From a virus, in IMG/VR virus record IMGVR_UViG_3300010160_000135, positions 1 to 34,083 of that record: a stretch of 34,083 nt of DNA. The stretch is one strand, 5' to 3'. The translations under genes and the position numbers were made by a program. This document shows, piece after piece, positions 1 to 7,957 of the stretch (within the stretch, counting starts at the first letter, position 1; each line of letters opens with the position of its first letter). A model generated the notes under the pieces. That model saw only the letters and a list, made by a program, of their open reading frames with translations, did no database searches and was not told where the DNA came from.

Positions 1-1
1 T

Positions 2-2758
2 GAGGGGAATGACCCTGAAGAGCACATAGTTGCTATCGAGTATGATTACGTCACCGACGCAATCTACAAAATCAAAGAAATCCCTGGTCAGGGAAAGATA
101 ATCAAAAAAGATACATTTACGGCATTTGCTTGGGTTGGAGACTTAAAAGATTTAAATTTTTATTCAAAATCTAAAGACCAACAAAGAGTTGCAATGAAAA
201 AACACGGAATCATTATTGATAAGTTAGACACCAAAGGTAATGAAAGATTAGAAAAAGGTCTTAAATTTATGGTTAAATCAATGAAGGGTTATCGTTCACT
301 TATCCAATTCTTTAAAGAGGGTGGTGTAGACCCTTGGGGGGAAAAAACAAAAGGAAAACTAACCGTACTTCCACCCGTAGAACAATTCCTAATTTCAAGA
401 GAGAAAAGATTATTTAAAGGGTATGAAGAATACAACGACATCACCCGACTCGGATTTGACTTGGAGACGACCGCTTTGGAACCAAAGGATGGTCGTATAT
501 TTATGATTGGAATCAAGACCAATAAAGGATATCAAAAAGTTATTGAGTGTGCTGATGAGGACCAAGAACGAAGAGGTTTAGTTGAGTTCTTCAATATTAT
601 TGATGAACTTAAACCATCAATCATTGGTGGATACAATTCAGCAAACTTTGACTGGTTTTGGATATTTGAGAGATGTAAAGCTCTTAACTTAGACATCAAA
701 AAGATTGCTAAATCCCTAAACCCGGCAAGACCTATCTCTCAAAAGGATGGTATGTTAAAACTTGCAAACGAGGTGGAAAGATTCTCACAAACTCAATTGT
801 GGGGTTATAACATTATTGATATTATCCACTCAGTTCGTAGAGCTCAAGCAATCAACTCAAGTATTAAATCAGCAGGACTTAAATATATTACCCAATACAT
901 TAAGGCTGAGGCTCCCGACCGTGTTTATATTGACCATTTAGAGATTGGGCCGATGTACGCCAAAAAAGAGGAGTATTGGTTAAACGTTGAGAACGGAAAA
1001 TATAAGAGAGCGGATAATCCGGACTTTAACAATTTAGATACAAGATTTCCGGGTAAATACTTAAAGGTAACAGGAGATAATATTGTGGAGAGATATCTTG
1101 ACGATGACTTAGAGGAGACGTTAACGGTGGATGATGAATTCAATCAGGGAACGTTTCTATTAGCGTCAATGGTACCAACAACATATGAGAGAGTTTCTAC
1201 AATGGGAACAGCAACTCTATGGAGAATGATTATGTTGGCTTGGTCATTCAAAAACAATTTGGCAATACCTGCCAAAGAAGAGAAGACCGACTTCGTAGGA
1301 GGACTTTCAAGACTACTTAAAGTGGGTTACTCTACCAATGTACTTAAACTTGACTACTCTTCTCTATACCCCTCTATTCAGCTGGTACACGATGTGTTCC
1401 CTGAGTGTGATGTTATGGGTGGAATGAAAGGAATGTTAACTTACTTCCGTAATGCTCGTATTATGTATAAAAACTTGGCATCGGAGTATAAGTCAATTGA
1501 TTCTAAAAAATCACTTTCATACGATAGAAAACAATTACCATTAAAAATCTTCATTAACTCGATGTTTGGTGGGTTATCCGCTCCACACGTTTATGAGTGG
1601 GGTGAGATGAATAGTGGTGAAAGAATTACCTGTACCGGAAGACAATATCTTCGTCAGATGGTAAAGTACTTTGTTAAGAGAGGATACACACCTTTGGTAC
1701 TTGATACCGATGGGGTCAACTTTAGTTTACCTGAAGGTGGTGTTGATGATAGAGTTTATATCGGAAAAGGATTGAATTGGTTGGTTGAAGAAGGTAAAGA
1801 ATACAGAGGTTATTACGCCGACACCGCAGAATACAACGATTTGTTTATGAAAGGTGAGATGGGACTTGATTGTGACGGAACTTGGGATTCTTGTATTAAT
1901 TTAAGTAGAAAAAATTACGCCACGATGGAATCCAATGGTAAAATTAAATTAACCGGAAACTCAATTAAGTCTAAAAAATTACCACTATACATTGAGGTGT
2001 TTTTAGATAAAGGAGTGAAGTTATTATTGGAAGGAAAAGGACAAGAATTTATTGAGTGGTATTTTGAATATCACCAAAGAATATACGACCAACAAATACC
2101 TTTAAAACAAATTGCTCAAAGAGCAAGAGTTAAATTGTCGGTGGAGGATTATAAAAAGAGATGTGGAATGAAAACTAAAGCTGGTTCATTAATGAGTAGA
2201 ATGGCTCATATGGAATTGGCAATCAAACACAATTTAAAAGTATCATTAGGTGATGTGATTAGTTATGTTAATAATGGTGTTAAAGCATCTCACGGAGACG
2301 TACAGAAAATAACTAAAAACAATTACACTAAAAAAGAATTGGATTTATTCACATCCGTTAATGGTGTTGAACCGGAAGATAAATCAACCTCAACAATACA
2401 ACTTAATTGTTATATGTTAGACCAAACTGAGATTGAGAATAATCCTGATTTAACAGGTGACTACAATGTTGCGAGAGCAATCTCAACATTCAATAAGAAA
2501 GTTGAACCATTGTTGATTGTTTTTAACAAGGAATTAAGAGAAAGTTTGTTAATCGCTAATCCGGAAGATAGAGGATTCTTCACCAAAACTCAATGTGAAT
2601 TAATTGGGGGTATTCCAAATAAAGAGGCTGACCAAGACACAATTGAGGATTTATTAACGATAACCGATTTAGAGTTAAAGTTTTGGGATAGAGTTGGTGT
2701 TAGTTCAGAATACATTTATGATTTAGCAGAACCTGGTTGGGAAGAACACATTAATTAA
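2..2758 (+). CDS. Family B DNA polymerase (T4 gp43-type), 5'-truncated by window
   Basis: Replicative DNA polymerase with proofreading 3'-5' exonuclease. The frame is open from base 2 through a Met at 194, so the true start lies upstream of the window and the Met is internal. Numbered from that Met, Exo I is FDLETT (D89), Exo II is GGYNSANFDWFW, and Exo III is probably RYLDDDLEET (YxxxD). Polymerase motif A is LDYSSLYPSI (D387), motif B is KIFINSMFGG, and motif C is LDTDGVNF (D504, D506). Motif C reads DTDG rather than the commoner DTDS. A later segment, NSIKSKKLPLY, fits the KKRY/thumb region. All catalytic Asp residues are present, so it should be active. It is followed at once by a bidirectional terminator and a convergent gene. 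Family assignment is very secure; the N-terminal length is unknown. Confidence 0.95.
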   Translation, partial: EGNDPEEHIVAIEYDYVTDAIYKIKEIPGQGKIIKKDTFTAFAWVGDLKDLNFYSKSKDQQRVAMKKHGIIIDKLDTKGNERLEKGLKFMVKSMKGYRSLIQFFKEGGVDPWGEKTKGKLTVLPPVEQFLISREKRLFKGYEEYNDITRLGFDLETTALEPKDGRIFMIGIKTNKGYQKVIECADEDQERRGLVEFFNIIDELKPSIIGGYNSANFDWFWIFERCKALNLDIKKIAKSLNPARPISQKDGMLKLANEVERFSQTQLWGYNIIDIIHSVRRAQAINSSIKSAGLKYITQYIKAEAPDRVYIDHLEIGPMYAKKEEYWLNVENGKYKRADNPDFNNLDTRFPGKYLKVTGDNIVERYLDDDLEETLTVDDEFNQGTFLLASMVPTTYERVSTMGTATLWRMIMLAWSFKNNLAIPAKEEKTDFVGGLSRLLKVGYSTNVLKLDYSSLYPSIQLVHDVFPECDVMGGMKGMLTYFRNARIMYKNLASEYKSIDSKKSLSYDRKQLPLKIFINSMFGGLSAPHVYEWGEMNSGERITCTGRQYLRQMVKYFVKRGYTPLVLDTDGVNFSLPEGGVDDRVYIGKGLNWLVEEGKEYRGYYADTAEYNDLFMKGEMGLDCDGTWDSCINLSRKNYATMESNGKIKLTGNSIKSKKLPLYIEVFLDKGVKLLLEGKGQEFIEWYFEYHQRIYDQQIPLKQIAQRARVKLSVEDYKKRCGMKTKAGSLMSRMAHMELAIKHNLKVSLGDVISYVNNGVKASHGDVQKITKNNYTKKELDLFTSVNGVEPEDKSTSTIQLNCYMLDQTEIENNPDLTGDYNVARAISTFNKKVEPLLIVFNKELRESLLIANPEDRGFFTKTQCELIGGIPNKEADQDTIEDLLTITDLELKFWDRVGVSSEYIYDLAEPGWEEHIN

Positions 2759-2764
2759 AAACAG

Positions 2765-2794
2765 AAAAGGTGTCATATTCGACACCTTTTTTTT
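2765..2794. terminator. Bidirectional intrinsic terminator between convergent genes
   Basis: A perfect 10-bp stem, AAAAGGTGTC / GACACCTTTT, encloses the loop ATATTC and is followed by more T on the plus strand and by an equivalent T-run on the minus strand. It sits in the 34-base gap between the end of the polymerase gene and the end of the opposing small gene, so it should stop transcripts from both sides. Confidence 0.85.
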
Positions 2795-3140
2795 ATTCTA
2801 ATTTTAAACCATCTGAGGAAACTATGTACCAATTATCTTCTAACAGATAAAATTCAACACAAGCCCCTTTATCTATGAATATTTCATCATAGTATTCATC
2901 AATTTTATTTTTTGTTGTGTTAATATAAACTTTGGTCAATGTTTTAATAATAATATGTTCCGTTGTATTACCATCTAAAGTAATTCTACATTCATCAATA
3001 TCTTTTACTAAAATTAAAGATTCTCCTTTTGTTACATAATGAGATTCCCTAACAATTCGTTTAAGTTCAATTTCTCTAAGATTTGGTTCAAAATAATGTT
3101 TATCTCCAAATGTTTTTTTATTTAAATGTGATTTTAACAT
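2793..3140 (-). CDS. Small beta-rich phage protein of unknown function
   Basis: A 115-residue protein with no signal peptide or membrane segment. The C-terminal two thirds alternate hydrophobic strands with short turns (CRITLDGNTTEHIIIKTLTK, then DKGACVEFYLLEDNWYIVSS). The ending WYIVSSDGLKLE resembles small beta-sandwich pieces seen in phage virion proteins, which is weak family-level evidence only. The start codon is 1 base after the stop of the upstream neck-like gene, so the two are translationally coupled and probably share the late-type motif at 4261-4276. By context it is likely a structural or decoration protein. I cannot name it. Confidence 0.75.
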   Translation of the reverse strand: MLKSHLNKKTFGDKHYFEPNLREIELKRIVRESHYVTKGESLILVKDIDECRITLDGNTTEHIIIKTLTKVYINTTKNKIDEYYDEIFIDKGACVEFYLLEDNWYIVSSDGLKLE

Positions 3141-3141
3141 A

Positions 3142-4254
3142 TTATATAACGTATATTTGTCTTGGCATTGCTCTAAACTTTAAACTAGTATTAAGGTCCG
3201 TAGCAATTTTAGCTTCACGTTCCATCATTTTATCGGGACGTAATCTTTCAAGTCTTAATTTTAATTCTTCTTCTAATTTTGATTTTTCATCTGCGGCCTC
3301 TGTTGCTAAAGATGCGTAATCCATAATTAATTCACTATCAGGAGTTTTAACGTTCCCACTAAATTTACCTCTAATTCTTGCTAATGTTTGTTTACAATAA
3401 GCGGTAAACCAACGACGAACCCATTGTTGTGAAGGGTTGTTTAACTCAATCCAATTTATTTCTTCAAAAGGAACATCTGATGGTAATGTTATAATATCCG
3501 GATTTGCTTTAAGACATTTATCTCTATCTGCCGGTCCAACATCATAATACCAATACCACACTTTACCTCTTGTTAATGTTGCGTTACCAAAGTCAAATTT
3601 TCCACCGGGAGTATTCATTAAATGTAACGCCTTTTTACCTTCAGGTAGAGCTGTAATTCTATATGTTAATTCTCCGGCAATAATTCTTCTTTGAATGTTA
3701 ATCTCTTGCATTCTCAATAACATATCAAATGCTGGCATCATAAAAAATGAACCTGACATACCCATTTGAGAAAAACCTCCCGGTCCACCAAGACCACCGG
3801 CACCTAAAGCACCAAACGTCCAAGGGTCAAATAACATATTATTAAGTTCTGCCGGTGTAAACCATAAAACTTCGTTAATTTCTCTATTTGCCGGTATTTC
3901 ATATATTTGTTGATTAGGGACTAATTGAATATAATCTTTTTTAAGTTCCCAATCACCACCGGCTTGTAATCCCACAATTTTGGAATATGCAAATGTATAT
4001 CTCGTTTCAAAATCTAAACTTTTTGTTATGAATGCTTTTGATAATGATTGAGTATCTAAGTTAAGGTTGTATAATGAAGTCCATTGAGACTCAATTAACC
4101 AATCTTGTACATACTGAGAATAATCACCAATAGAAAGTTCTAACAAACTATCCATCTGTTCATCTTCAAGTTCTACGGAACGAAGAGGAGCACCAAGTAA
4201 GTGTTTTATTCTTGTGTATAGAGCGGTTCTTTGTGGTTCTGCGATAACTGCCAT
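3142..4254 (-). CDS. Putative neck / head-tail connector protein (gp13-like)
   Basis: A 370-residue protein. Its N-terminus (residues 10-55) has the layout LGAPLRSVELEDEQMDSLLE followed by a helix ending in a Tyr/Trp-rich stretch; this 'LGaP..vELtdEQ' opening is typical of T4-family neck proteins that seal the filled head. The middle holds YIQLVPNQQIYEIP (beta) and then an unusual Gly/Met/Phe-rich stretch around residues 148-175. The last 60 residues are charged and helical (AADEKSKLEEELKLRLERLR). It heads a minus-strand unit with the 115-residue gene, behind a late-type motif that begins about 22 bases upstream. Other possibilities are a portal-proximal adaptor or another connector ring. Role by motif and context only. 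Confidence 0.55.
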   Translation of the reverse strand: MAVIAEPQRTALYTRIKHLLGAPLRSVELEDEQMDSLLELSIGDYSQYVQDWLIESQWTSLYNLNLDTQSLSKAFITKSLDFETRYTFAYSKIVGLQAGGDWELKKDYIQLVPNQQIYEIPANREINEVLWFTPAELNNMLFDPWTFGALGAGGLGGPGGFSQMGMSGSFFMMPAFDMLLRMQEINIQRRIIAGELTYRITALPEGKKALHLMNTPGGKFDFGNATLTRGKVWYWYYDVGPADRDKCLKANPDIITLPSDVPFEEINWIELNNPSQQWVRRWFTAYCKQTLARIRGKFSGNVKTPDSELIMDYASLATEAADEKSKLEEELKLRLERLRPDKMMEREAKIATDLNTSLKFRAMPRQIYVI

Positions 4255-4260
4255 AAGTTT

Positions 4261-4276
4261 CTTTTACTTATAAATA
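4261..4276 (-). promoter_or_regulatory. Putative late promoter of neck gene
   Basis: On the minus strand this reads TATTTATAAGTAAAAG, ending 6 bases before the ATG at 4254. It matches the motif TATTTAT-N2-(A)TAAA found before seven plus-strand structural units. That it occurs here in minus orientation, ahead of a minus-strand gene, argues for a directional promoter rather than chance A/T richness. Confidence 0.6.
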
Positions 4277-4279
4277 TCA

Positions 4280-5113
4280 TCAAAGAGTATAAATTAAAGT
4301 ATCTTCGGGGAAAACGTAATTACCACCAATAATTTTACCATTTTTATTATCAAAAACCAATAGTTCTTTATTATTCTTTGAGAATATAATCCAATCAGTT
4401 TTATATTTTTTAACATTTCCGGTACCCATTATCATATACTCACCCTTTTCAAGTTTCTTGTTGGTGAATGGTTTTATTTGTGCGGTTTTACGTTCTTCAT
4501 TTATTACTATCTCACAATCAATACCACCAATCATATCTTCACTACTACCTAATTTACCAACAGATGTAACATTAGTAATACCAAATTGTTTTTTAAGAGT
4601 TTCTACGGTTGAGTCCTCTCTTTTCTGACCCCAAGCGTGGGTTTGACCTAAGACCATCATAAGTGATTGGAATGTTGATGATTCGGGATTAAAAATTCGT
4701 GTCTTGTATTGTTCAATAAAACCTATAAATTTGTTTACCTCAGTTATTTGGTGAAATATGGTTGTGTCTTTAAATTTAAGTGTAGGTTGATTAAGGGATG
4801 TTAAGACTTTGTTAACGTCTCTAAGAAGAACACAGAAACAACTATAGTTTGTGTTTAATTTATTGATGACTGAACGACCGGGTTGTTCTAAATCATATAC
4901 TCCCGACATTTCACCTTCAGAATATCCACCCTTTGAGTAATAATTTTCTGAGAAGACTTCTCGTAAAACATTATTGATTGAGTTTTTGAATATTTCTTTA
5001 ACTCGGGGGTTTGTGTTGAAGAGTTGTCTAATTTCTTCTATTTGAATTGGTAGACACTTCTCGGCTTTAGTTTCAGAAAGTACTAAAGAGACTTTGTTTT
5101 CATTATTGTTCAT
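4280..5113 (-). CDS. Putative PD-(D/E)XK-superfamily nuclease
   Basis: A 277-residue protein with no clear close relative that I recognise. Residues 188-214 carry the pattern LGSSEDMIGGIDCEI followed after a short beta turn by TAQIK, i.e. a D-(x)12-QxK arrangement (D199, Q212, K214), with E171 in the preceding helix. Q/ExK after a G-[ILV]-D strand is the signature of the PD-(D/E)XK nuclease core. The rest fits: a helical N-terminal half (residues 20-150) and strands TDWIIFSK and ELLVFDNK after the core. It has its own host-type promoter (5139-5169) and lies between helicase and neck genes. Likely roles are host DNA breakdown, recombination or branch cleavage; a restriction-like enzyme is also possible. 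Fold call is an inference from one motif. Confidence 0.5.
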   Translation of the reverse strand: MNNNENKVSLVLSETKAEKCLPIQIEEIRQLFNTNPRVKEIFKNSINNVLREVFSENYYSKGGYSEGEMSGVYDLEQPGRSVINKLNTNYSCFCVLLRDVNKVLTSLNQPTLKFKDTTIFHQITEVNKFIGFIEQYKTRIFNPESSTFQSLMMVLGQTHAWGQKREDSTVETLKKQFGITNVTSVGKLGSSEDMIGGIDCEIVINEERKTAQIKPFTNKKLEKGEYMIMGTGNVKKYKTDWIIFSKNNKELLVFDNKNGKIIGGNYVFPEDTLIYTL

Positions 5114-5138
5114 AATAGGCTTGTGTTAATATTAGGTA

Positions 5139-5169
5139 CAAATATACAATAAATTTTATAACTACCAAA
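5139..5169 (-). promoter_or_regulatory. Bacteroidetes-type promoter for the nuclease gene
   Basis: On the minus strand: TTTG (-33 box, plus-strand 5166-5169), 19 bases, then TATATTTG (-7 box, plus-strand 5139-5146). This matches the known Bacteroidetes primary sigma consensus TTTG-N19..20-TAnnTTTG at every fixed base. The predicted start point is about 20 bases upstream of the ATG at 5113. It indicates transcription by unmodified host polymerase (early or middle expression). Confidence 0.8.
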
Positions 5170-5188
5170 ATATTTGTTAAATAATAAA

Positions 5189-5219
5189 ATAAACAACCGA
5201 ATTAACCTCGGTTGTTTAT
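5189..5219 (-). terminator. Intrinsic terminator of the helicase gene
   Basis: A perfect 12-bp stem, ATAAACAACCGA / TCGGTTGTTTAT, with a 7-base loop GGTTAAT (minus strand), followed by TTTATTATTT. It overlaps the last codons and stop of the helicase gene and lies upstream of the nuclease promoter, separating the two minus-strand units. Confidence 0.75.
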
Positions 5220-7007
5220 CTTATTCATAATGTTTGAGATAAAATCTCCTTTATCCTCTAAATCGTCACCCATTACGGTTCCGATGTTTTGTTTCTTCCT
5301 ATTTACCATATCGTAAATTATCACCTCAACACTGTTATCAAATATGGGGTAATAAACTGAGACCGAATTTTTTTGTCCGTATCTGTATGCTCGGTCTTCT
5401 GCTTGTGCTAAGTCTCCCGGAACAAATGATAGGTCGTTAATGATTACGGCTTCGGCAGCGGTTAGTGTAATTCCCACACCTGCGGCCTTTACGTTTCCAA
5501 CAAATACTTTAATCTTTTCGTTATCTTGGAATTGGTCAACAGCGTATTGTCGTTGAGGTTTTGATGTTGAACCATCTAATCTCACCGCTTGTTTTCCAAA
5601 ATGGTCGGCAATTCTGTTTAATGTTTCGGTAAAGTTGGTGAAGATAATAACTTTTTTGTCTTGTTCTAAAATATTCTCAGCCAATTCTATGGTGTCTTTG
5701 ATTTTTTCTTCGGCAATTACCTGACGAACCTTCATTAACTTACTAAATTGAACCGTCAACGAGGAACTTTCGTCCGGATTCTTATCATACCAATCGTAGT
5801 ATTCTCCCATCAACCCTTCATAAAGTTTTGACTTTAATCTTAAATAAACCGGTGTAATAATTTTCTCAGGTAAATCTAAAACTTCCGTCTTCAACCTACG
5901 TAAAACTTGTCTAGATGTTCTATCTCTTAATTCTTCTAAGTTTGACGCTCCGGTTACGTTCCATATTTTACGAGTTCCTGCCGTGAATTGATAACCTTGA
6001 CAGTATCTAATAGCATAAGCCATCCAATTCTGAGCCACCGGACTCTCAATAAGTGATAATAAATTAAAATAATTCATTGGTCGGTTAGTCATTGGTGTTC
6101 CCGTTAATAACCACACTCTTTCACATTTTTTAGAAAAACTATTAACCAACTTTGTTCTTGCGGCTTGTCCATTACTCACATAATGTGCCTCATCCAAAAT
6201 AATTAAGTCAAACTCACCTTTTGTAATCAAAGAATTATCTTTATCTTTAAGGTCATAAAAGTTTTTAAGAATATCATAATTTACAATAACGAAATCGTGT
6301 TCTATTGAGAAATTTTTACCTTCAGAGATATAAACACTTCTATCGGTATAATTCTCAATCTCTCTTTGCCAGTTAATTTTTAGAGATGCCGGACAAACAA
6401 TCAATATTTTTTTAGCTCCTGTCTCTAACGCAGCAATAATAGTTGCGGTGGTCTTACCTAACCCCATATCATCAGCAAGAATAAATCGTTTAGACCCGGC
6501 AAGTTTTTCAATTGCCTCTTTTTGATGTTCTAATGGTGGTCTGTTAGAGTATTTTGAATAATCCACAACAATATTTTTAATTGTGTGTGTTTTAATTAAA
6601 GCACCTTTTGGTAGCCAAAAATCGTGGATAGTTTCACTTTCCAATACTTTTCCCCAAACGTGATAGGATTTTTCTTTCTCGACTAATAGCTTTTCAACCC
6701 ATACCTGTTCAGGAATTTTAAGTAATAATTTTTCATCGGCAATTTTTTTGGCAAAGTACGGGTCTAAATCAACCCATCGTTTGGCTACCTTAGGTGTTAC
6801 TTCGTAATAATTTATAATGTAATCACATTGAGCTCTTGTAGGAAAAAATTTTTTATTAGTCTCCTTTTGGAATTTTAATTTTAAGATGTAGTTATTCGCC
6901 CCCTGATAAGTTTCAAGGAGAGATATTGCTCGTTGTTCTATTGTTAAATTAGAATTTTCAGATGTATTGTTTTCCAAATTTAATCTTTTAGTAGAAATAT
7001 AACACAT
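5202..7007 (-). CDS. SNF2-family (SMARCAL1/HARP-like) DNA helicase/translocase
   Basis: Superfamily 2 ATPase that moves on double-stranded DNA, probably for replication-fork remodelling or recombination, the niche held by UvsW in T4. Motifs in order (numbered from the ATG): Q-region near H161, Walker A DDMGLGKTT (K185), Ia VCPASLKINW, Walker B LDEAH (272-275), III LTGTPMTNRP, IV FTNFTETLN, V GVGITLTAAE, VI QAEDRAYRYGQ. The DEAH box and RYGQ arginine region are typical of SNF2 proteins, and the short compact build resembles annealing helicases. The start is uncertain: a host-like promoter (6994-7024) would begin the transcript near 6987, inside the ORF, leaving a TTG at 6977 as the first usable codon (591 residues). 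No other in-frame start exists before the ATPase core. Confidence 0.93.
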   Translation of the reverse strand: MCYISTKRLNLENNTSENSNLTIEQRAISLLETYQGANNYILKLKFQKETNKKFFPTRAQCDYIINYYEVTPKVAKRWVDLDPYFAKKIADEKLLLKIPEQVWVEKLLVEKEKSYHVWGKVLESETIHDFWLPKGALIKTHTIKNIVVDYSKYSNRPPLEHQKEAIEKLAGSKRFILADDMGLGKTTATIIAALETGAKKILIVCPASLKINWQREIENYTDRSVYISEGKNFSIEHDFVIVNYDILKNFYDLKDKDNSLITKGEFDLIILDEAHYVSNGQAARTKLVNSFSKKCERVWLLTGTPMTNRPMNYFNLLSLIESPVAQNWMAYAIRYCQGYQFTAGTRKIWNVTGASNLEELRDRTSRQVLRRLKTEVLDLPEKIITPVYLRLKSKLYEGLMGEYYDWYDKNPDESSSLTVQFSKLMKVRQVIAEEKIKDTIELAENILEQDKKVIIFTNFTETLNRIADHFGKQAVRLDGSTSKPQRQYAVDQFQDNEKIKVFVGNVKAAGVGITLTAAEAVIINDLSFVPGDLAQAEDRAYRYGQKNSVSVYYPIFDNSVEVIIYDMVNRKKQNIGTVMGDDLEDKGDFISNIMNKINNRG

Positions 7008-7024
7008 TTTATAATATTTATCAA
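6994..7024 (-). promoter_or_regulatory. Candidate host-type promoter for the helicase gene
   Basis: On the minus strand: TTG (plus-strand 7022-7024), 20 bases, TATATTTC (plus-strand 6994-7001). It differs from TAnnTTTG only at the last base. If used, it places the start point downstream of the ATG at 7007 and favours TTG 6977 as the start codon. It overlaps the divergent late motif of the plus-strand gene at 7026, so the two could exclude each other. Confidence 0.45.
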
Positions 7025-7025
7025 T
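7015..7025 (+). promoter_or_regulatory. Late-type motif before the gene at 7026
   Basis: TATTTATCAATA lies directly against the ATG. The 15 bases TAATATTTATCAATA (7012-7026) are identical to those before the sheath gene (9662-9676). If it is the -10 element, the transcript would start at or inside the start codon, so either this mRNA is leaderless or another upstream promoter also serves the gene. Confidence 0.4.
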
Positions 7026-7538
7026 ATGAATAATAAAGTACCAATAACAAGGATAGGTAAATTCTTTGGTGATGAGGATTTTAAATTAGAACAAGACTTC
7101 GGAACCGAATGGTTACACGGGGATATGAACTTTACATTAGTTTTATATCGTGTAGATAGACTTAAGACAAAGACAGATGATGTTTATGGTGAGACGGTAT
7201 CTGATGGTATTAAGTTTTTACCACCGGTGGAGTTCAAAGGGTATGTTCAAATCATAACTCCGGAGAGTAAATATTTGGGTAATTCTAAGATTGAACAAAT
7301 TGAACCCGGTAATCTTAAAGTGTCTGTTTATCAAAGAGATTTAGATGCTTTAGAGATAGACATCAATTATGGTGATTACATTGGATACTATGAAACAGAA
7401 GATAAAGTGAGATATTATACCGTGAATAATGATGGTCGTGTTACTTCAGATAACAAACATACTTATGGAGGGTTTAAACCTTTCTATAGAACCATTATGG
7501 CATCCGCTGTAACAAATAACGAATTTAGAGGATTATAA
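7026..7538 (+). CDS. Putative neck / head-closure protein (gp14-like)
   Basis: A 170-residue protein, mainly beta. The segment LYRVDRLKTKTDDVYGE, then FLPPVEFKGYVQI, then a stretch ending YGDYIGYYETEDKVRYYTVN, follows the same order as T4 gp14-type neck proteins: a Tyr-x-(P/V)-R opening, 'D.v.GE', a strand pair, then 'GD.i.y.......yei..v'. I see this as a pattern match, not sequence identity. It is first in a tightly packed unit: its stop overlaps the next ATG (TAATG at 7535-7540), and the cluster runs toward the sheath. It may equally be another head-tail joining protein. Confidence 0.45.
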   Translation: MNNKVPITRIGKFFGDEDFKLEQDFGTEWLHGDMNFTLVLYRVDRLKTKTDDVYGETVSDGIKFLPPVEFKGYVQIITPESKYLGNSKIEQIEPGNLKVSVYQRDLDALEIDINYGDYIGYYETEDKVRYYTVNNDGRVTSDNKHTYGGFKPFYRTIMASAVTNNEFRGL

Positions 7539-7957
7539 TGAAAGTAATAATAACAGAAAATAGAGTATTTGAAACAATCTATAAATATTTGGATAAAACC
7601 TATAATCCAAATCAAATGGATTGGGTTTATGGTGTGGATGATGCGGAAGATGAATATTCTGAGCCGGAAGAAAATGAACATTTTTTAATGTTCTTTAAGG
7701 GTGATTGGCAAGGTGAGTATGATACTGATGTTATTTTTCATTATTTTGATGTTGATTTCTACAATGAAAATGACCCGTCACATAAACCTTTTAGAAACCA
7801 AGCCCCAATTTTAGAAGTCATTGGTGAACACGCAGTACATTTAGATACTATGTTTGATAACCATTGGGAGGAACCAATGAAAAAATGGTTCCAAGATAAC
7901 TTTAAATTACCGGTTAAAACAATTTCAACATATTACGATTATGAAAATTATAATTAA
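7538..7957 (+). CDS. Hypothetical acidic phage protein with MKVIITEN N-terminus
   Basis: A 139-residue acidic protein, unrecognised. It is rich in Asp/Glu and aromatic residues (e.g. DWVYGVDDAEDEYSEPEENE, residues 28-47; FHYFDVDFYNENDP). There is no membrane segment. It begins MKVIITENRVFETI, which parallels the opening of the next, otherwise unrelated protein. Its ATG overlaps the stop of the preceding gene and its own 3' end overlaps the next gene by 17 bases, so it is made together with neck/tail-completion proteins. A virion or assembly role is inferred from context only. Confidence 0.7.
   Translation: MKVIITENRVFETIYKYLDKTYNPNQMDWVYGVDDAEDEYSEPEENEHFLMFFKGDWQGEYDTDVIFHYFDVDFYNENDPSHKPFRNQAPILEVIGEHAVHLDTMFDNHWEEPMKKWFQDNFKLPVKTISTYYDYENYN

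Noticed and set aside
1-193. Separate small gene or leader before the polymerase Met at 194.
   Set aside because: The polymerase frame is open through the whole stretch from base 2 without a stop, so it is the polymerase N-terminal part continuing from upstream of the window.
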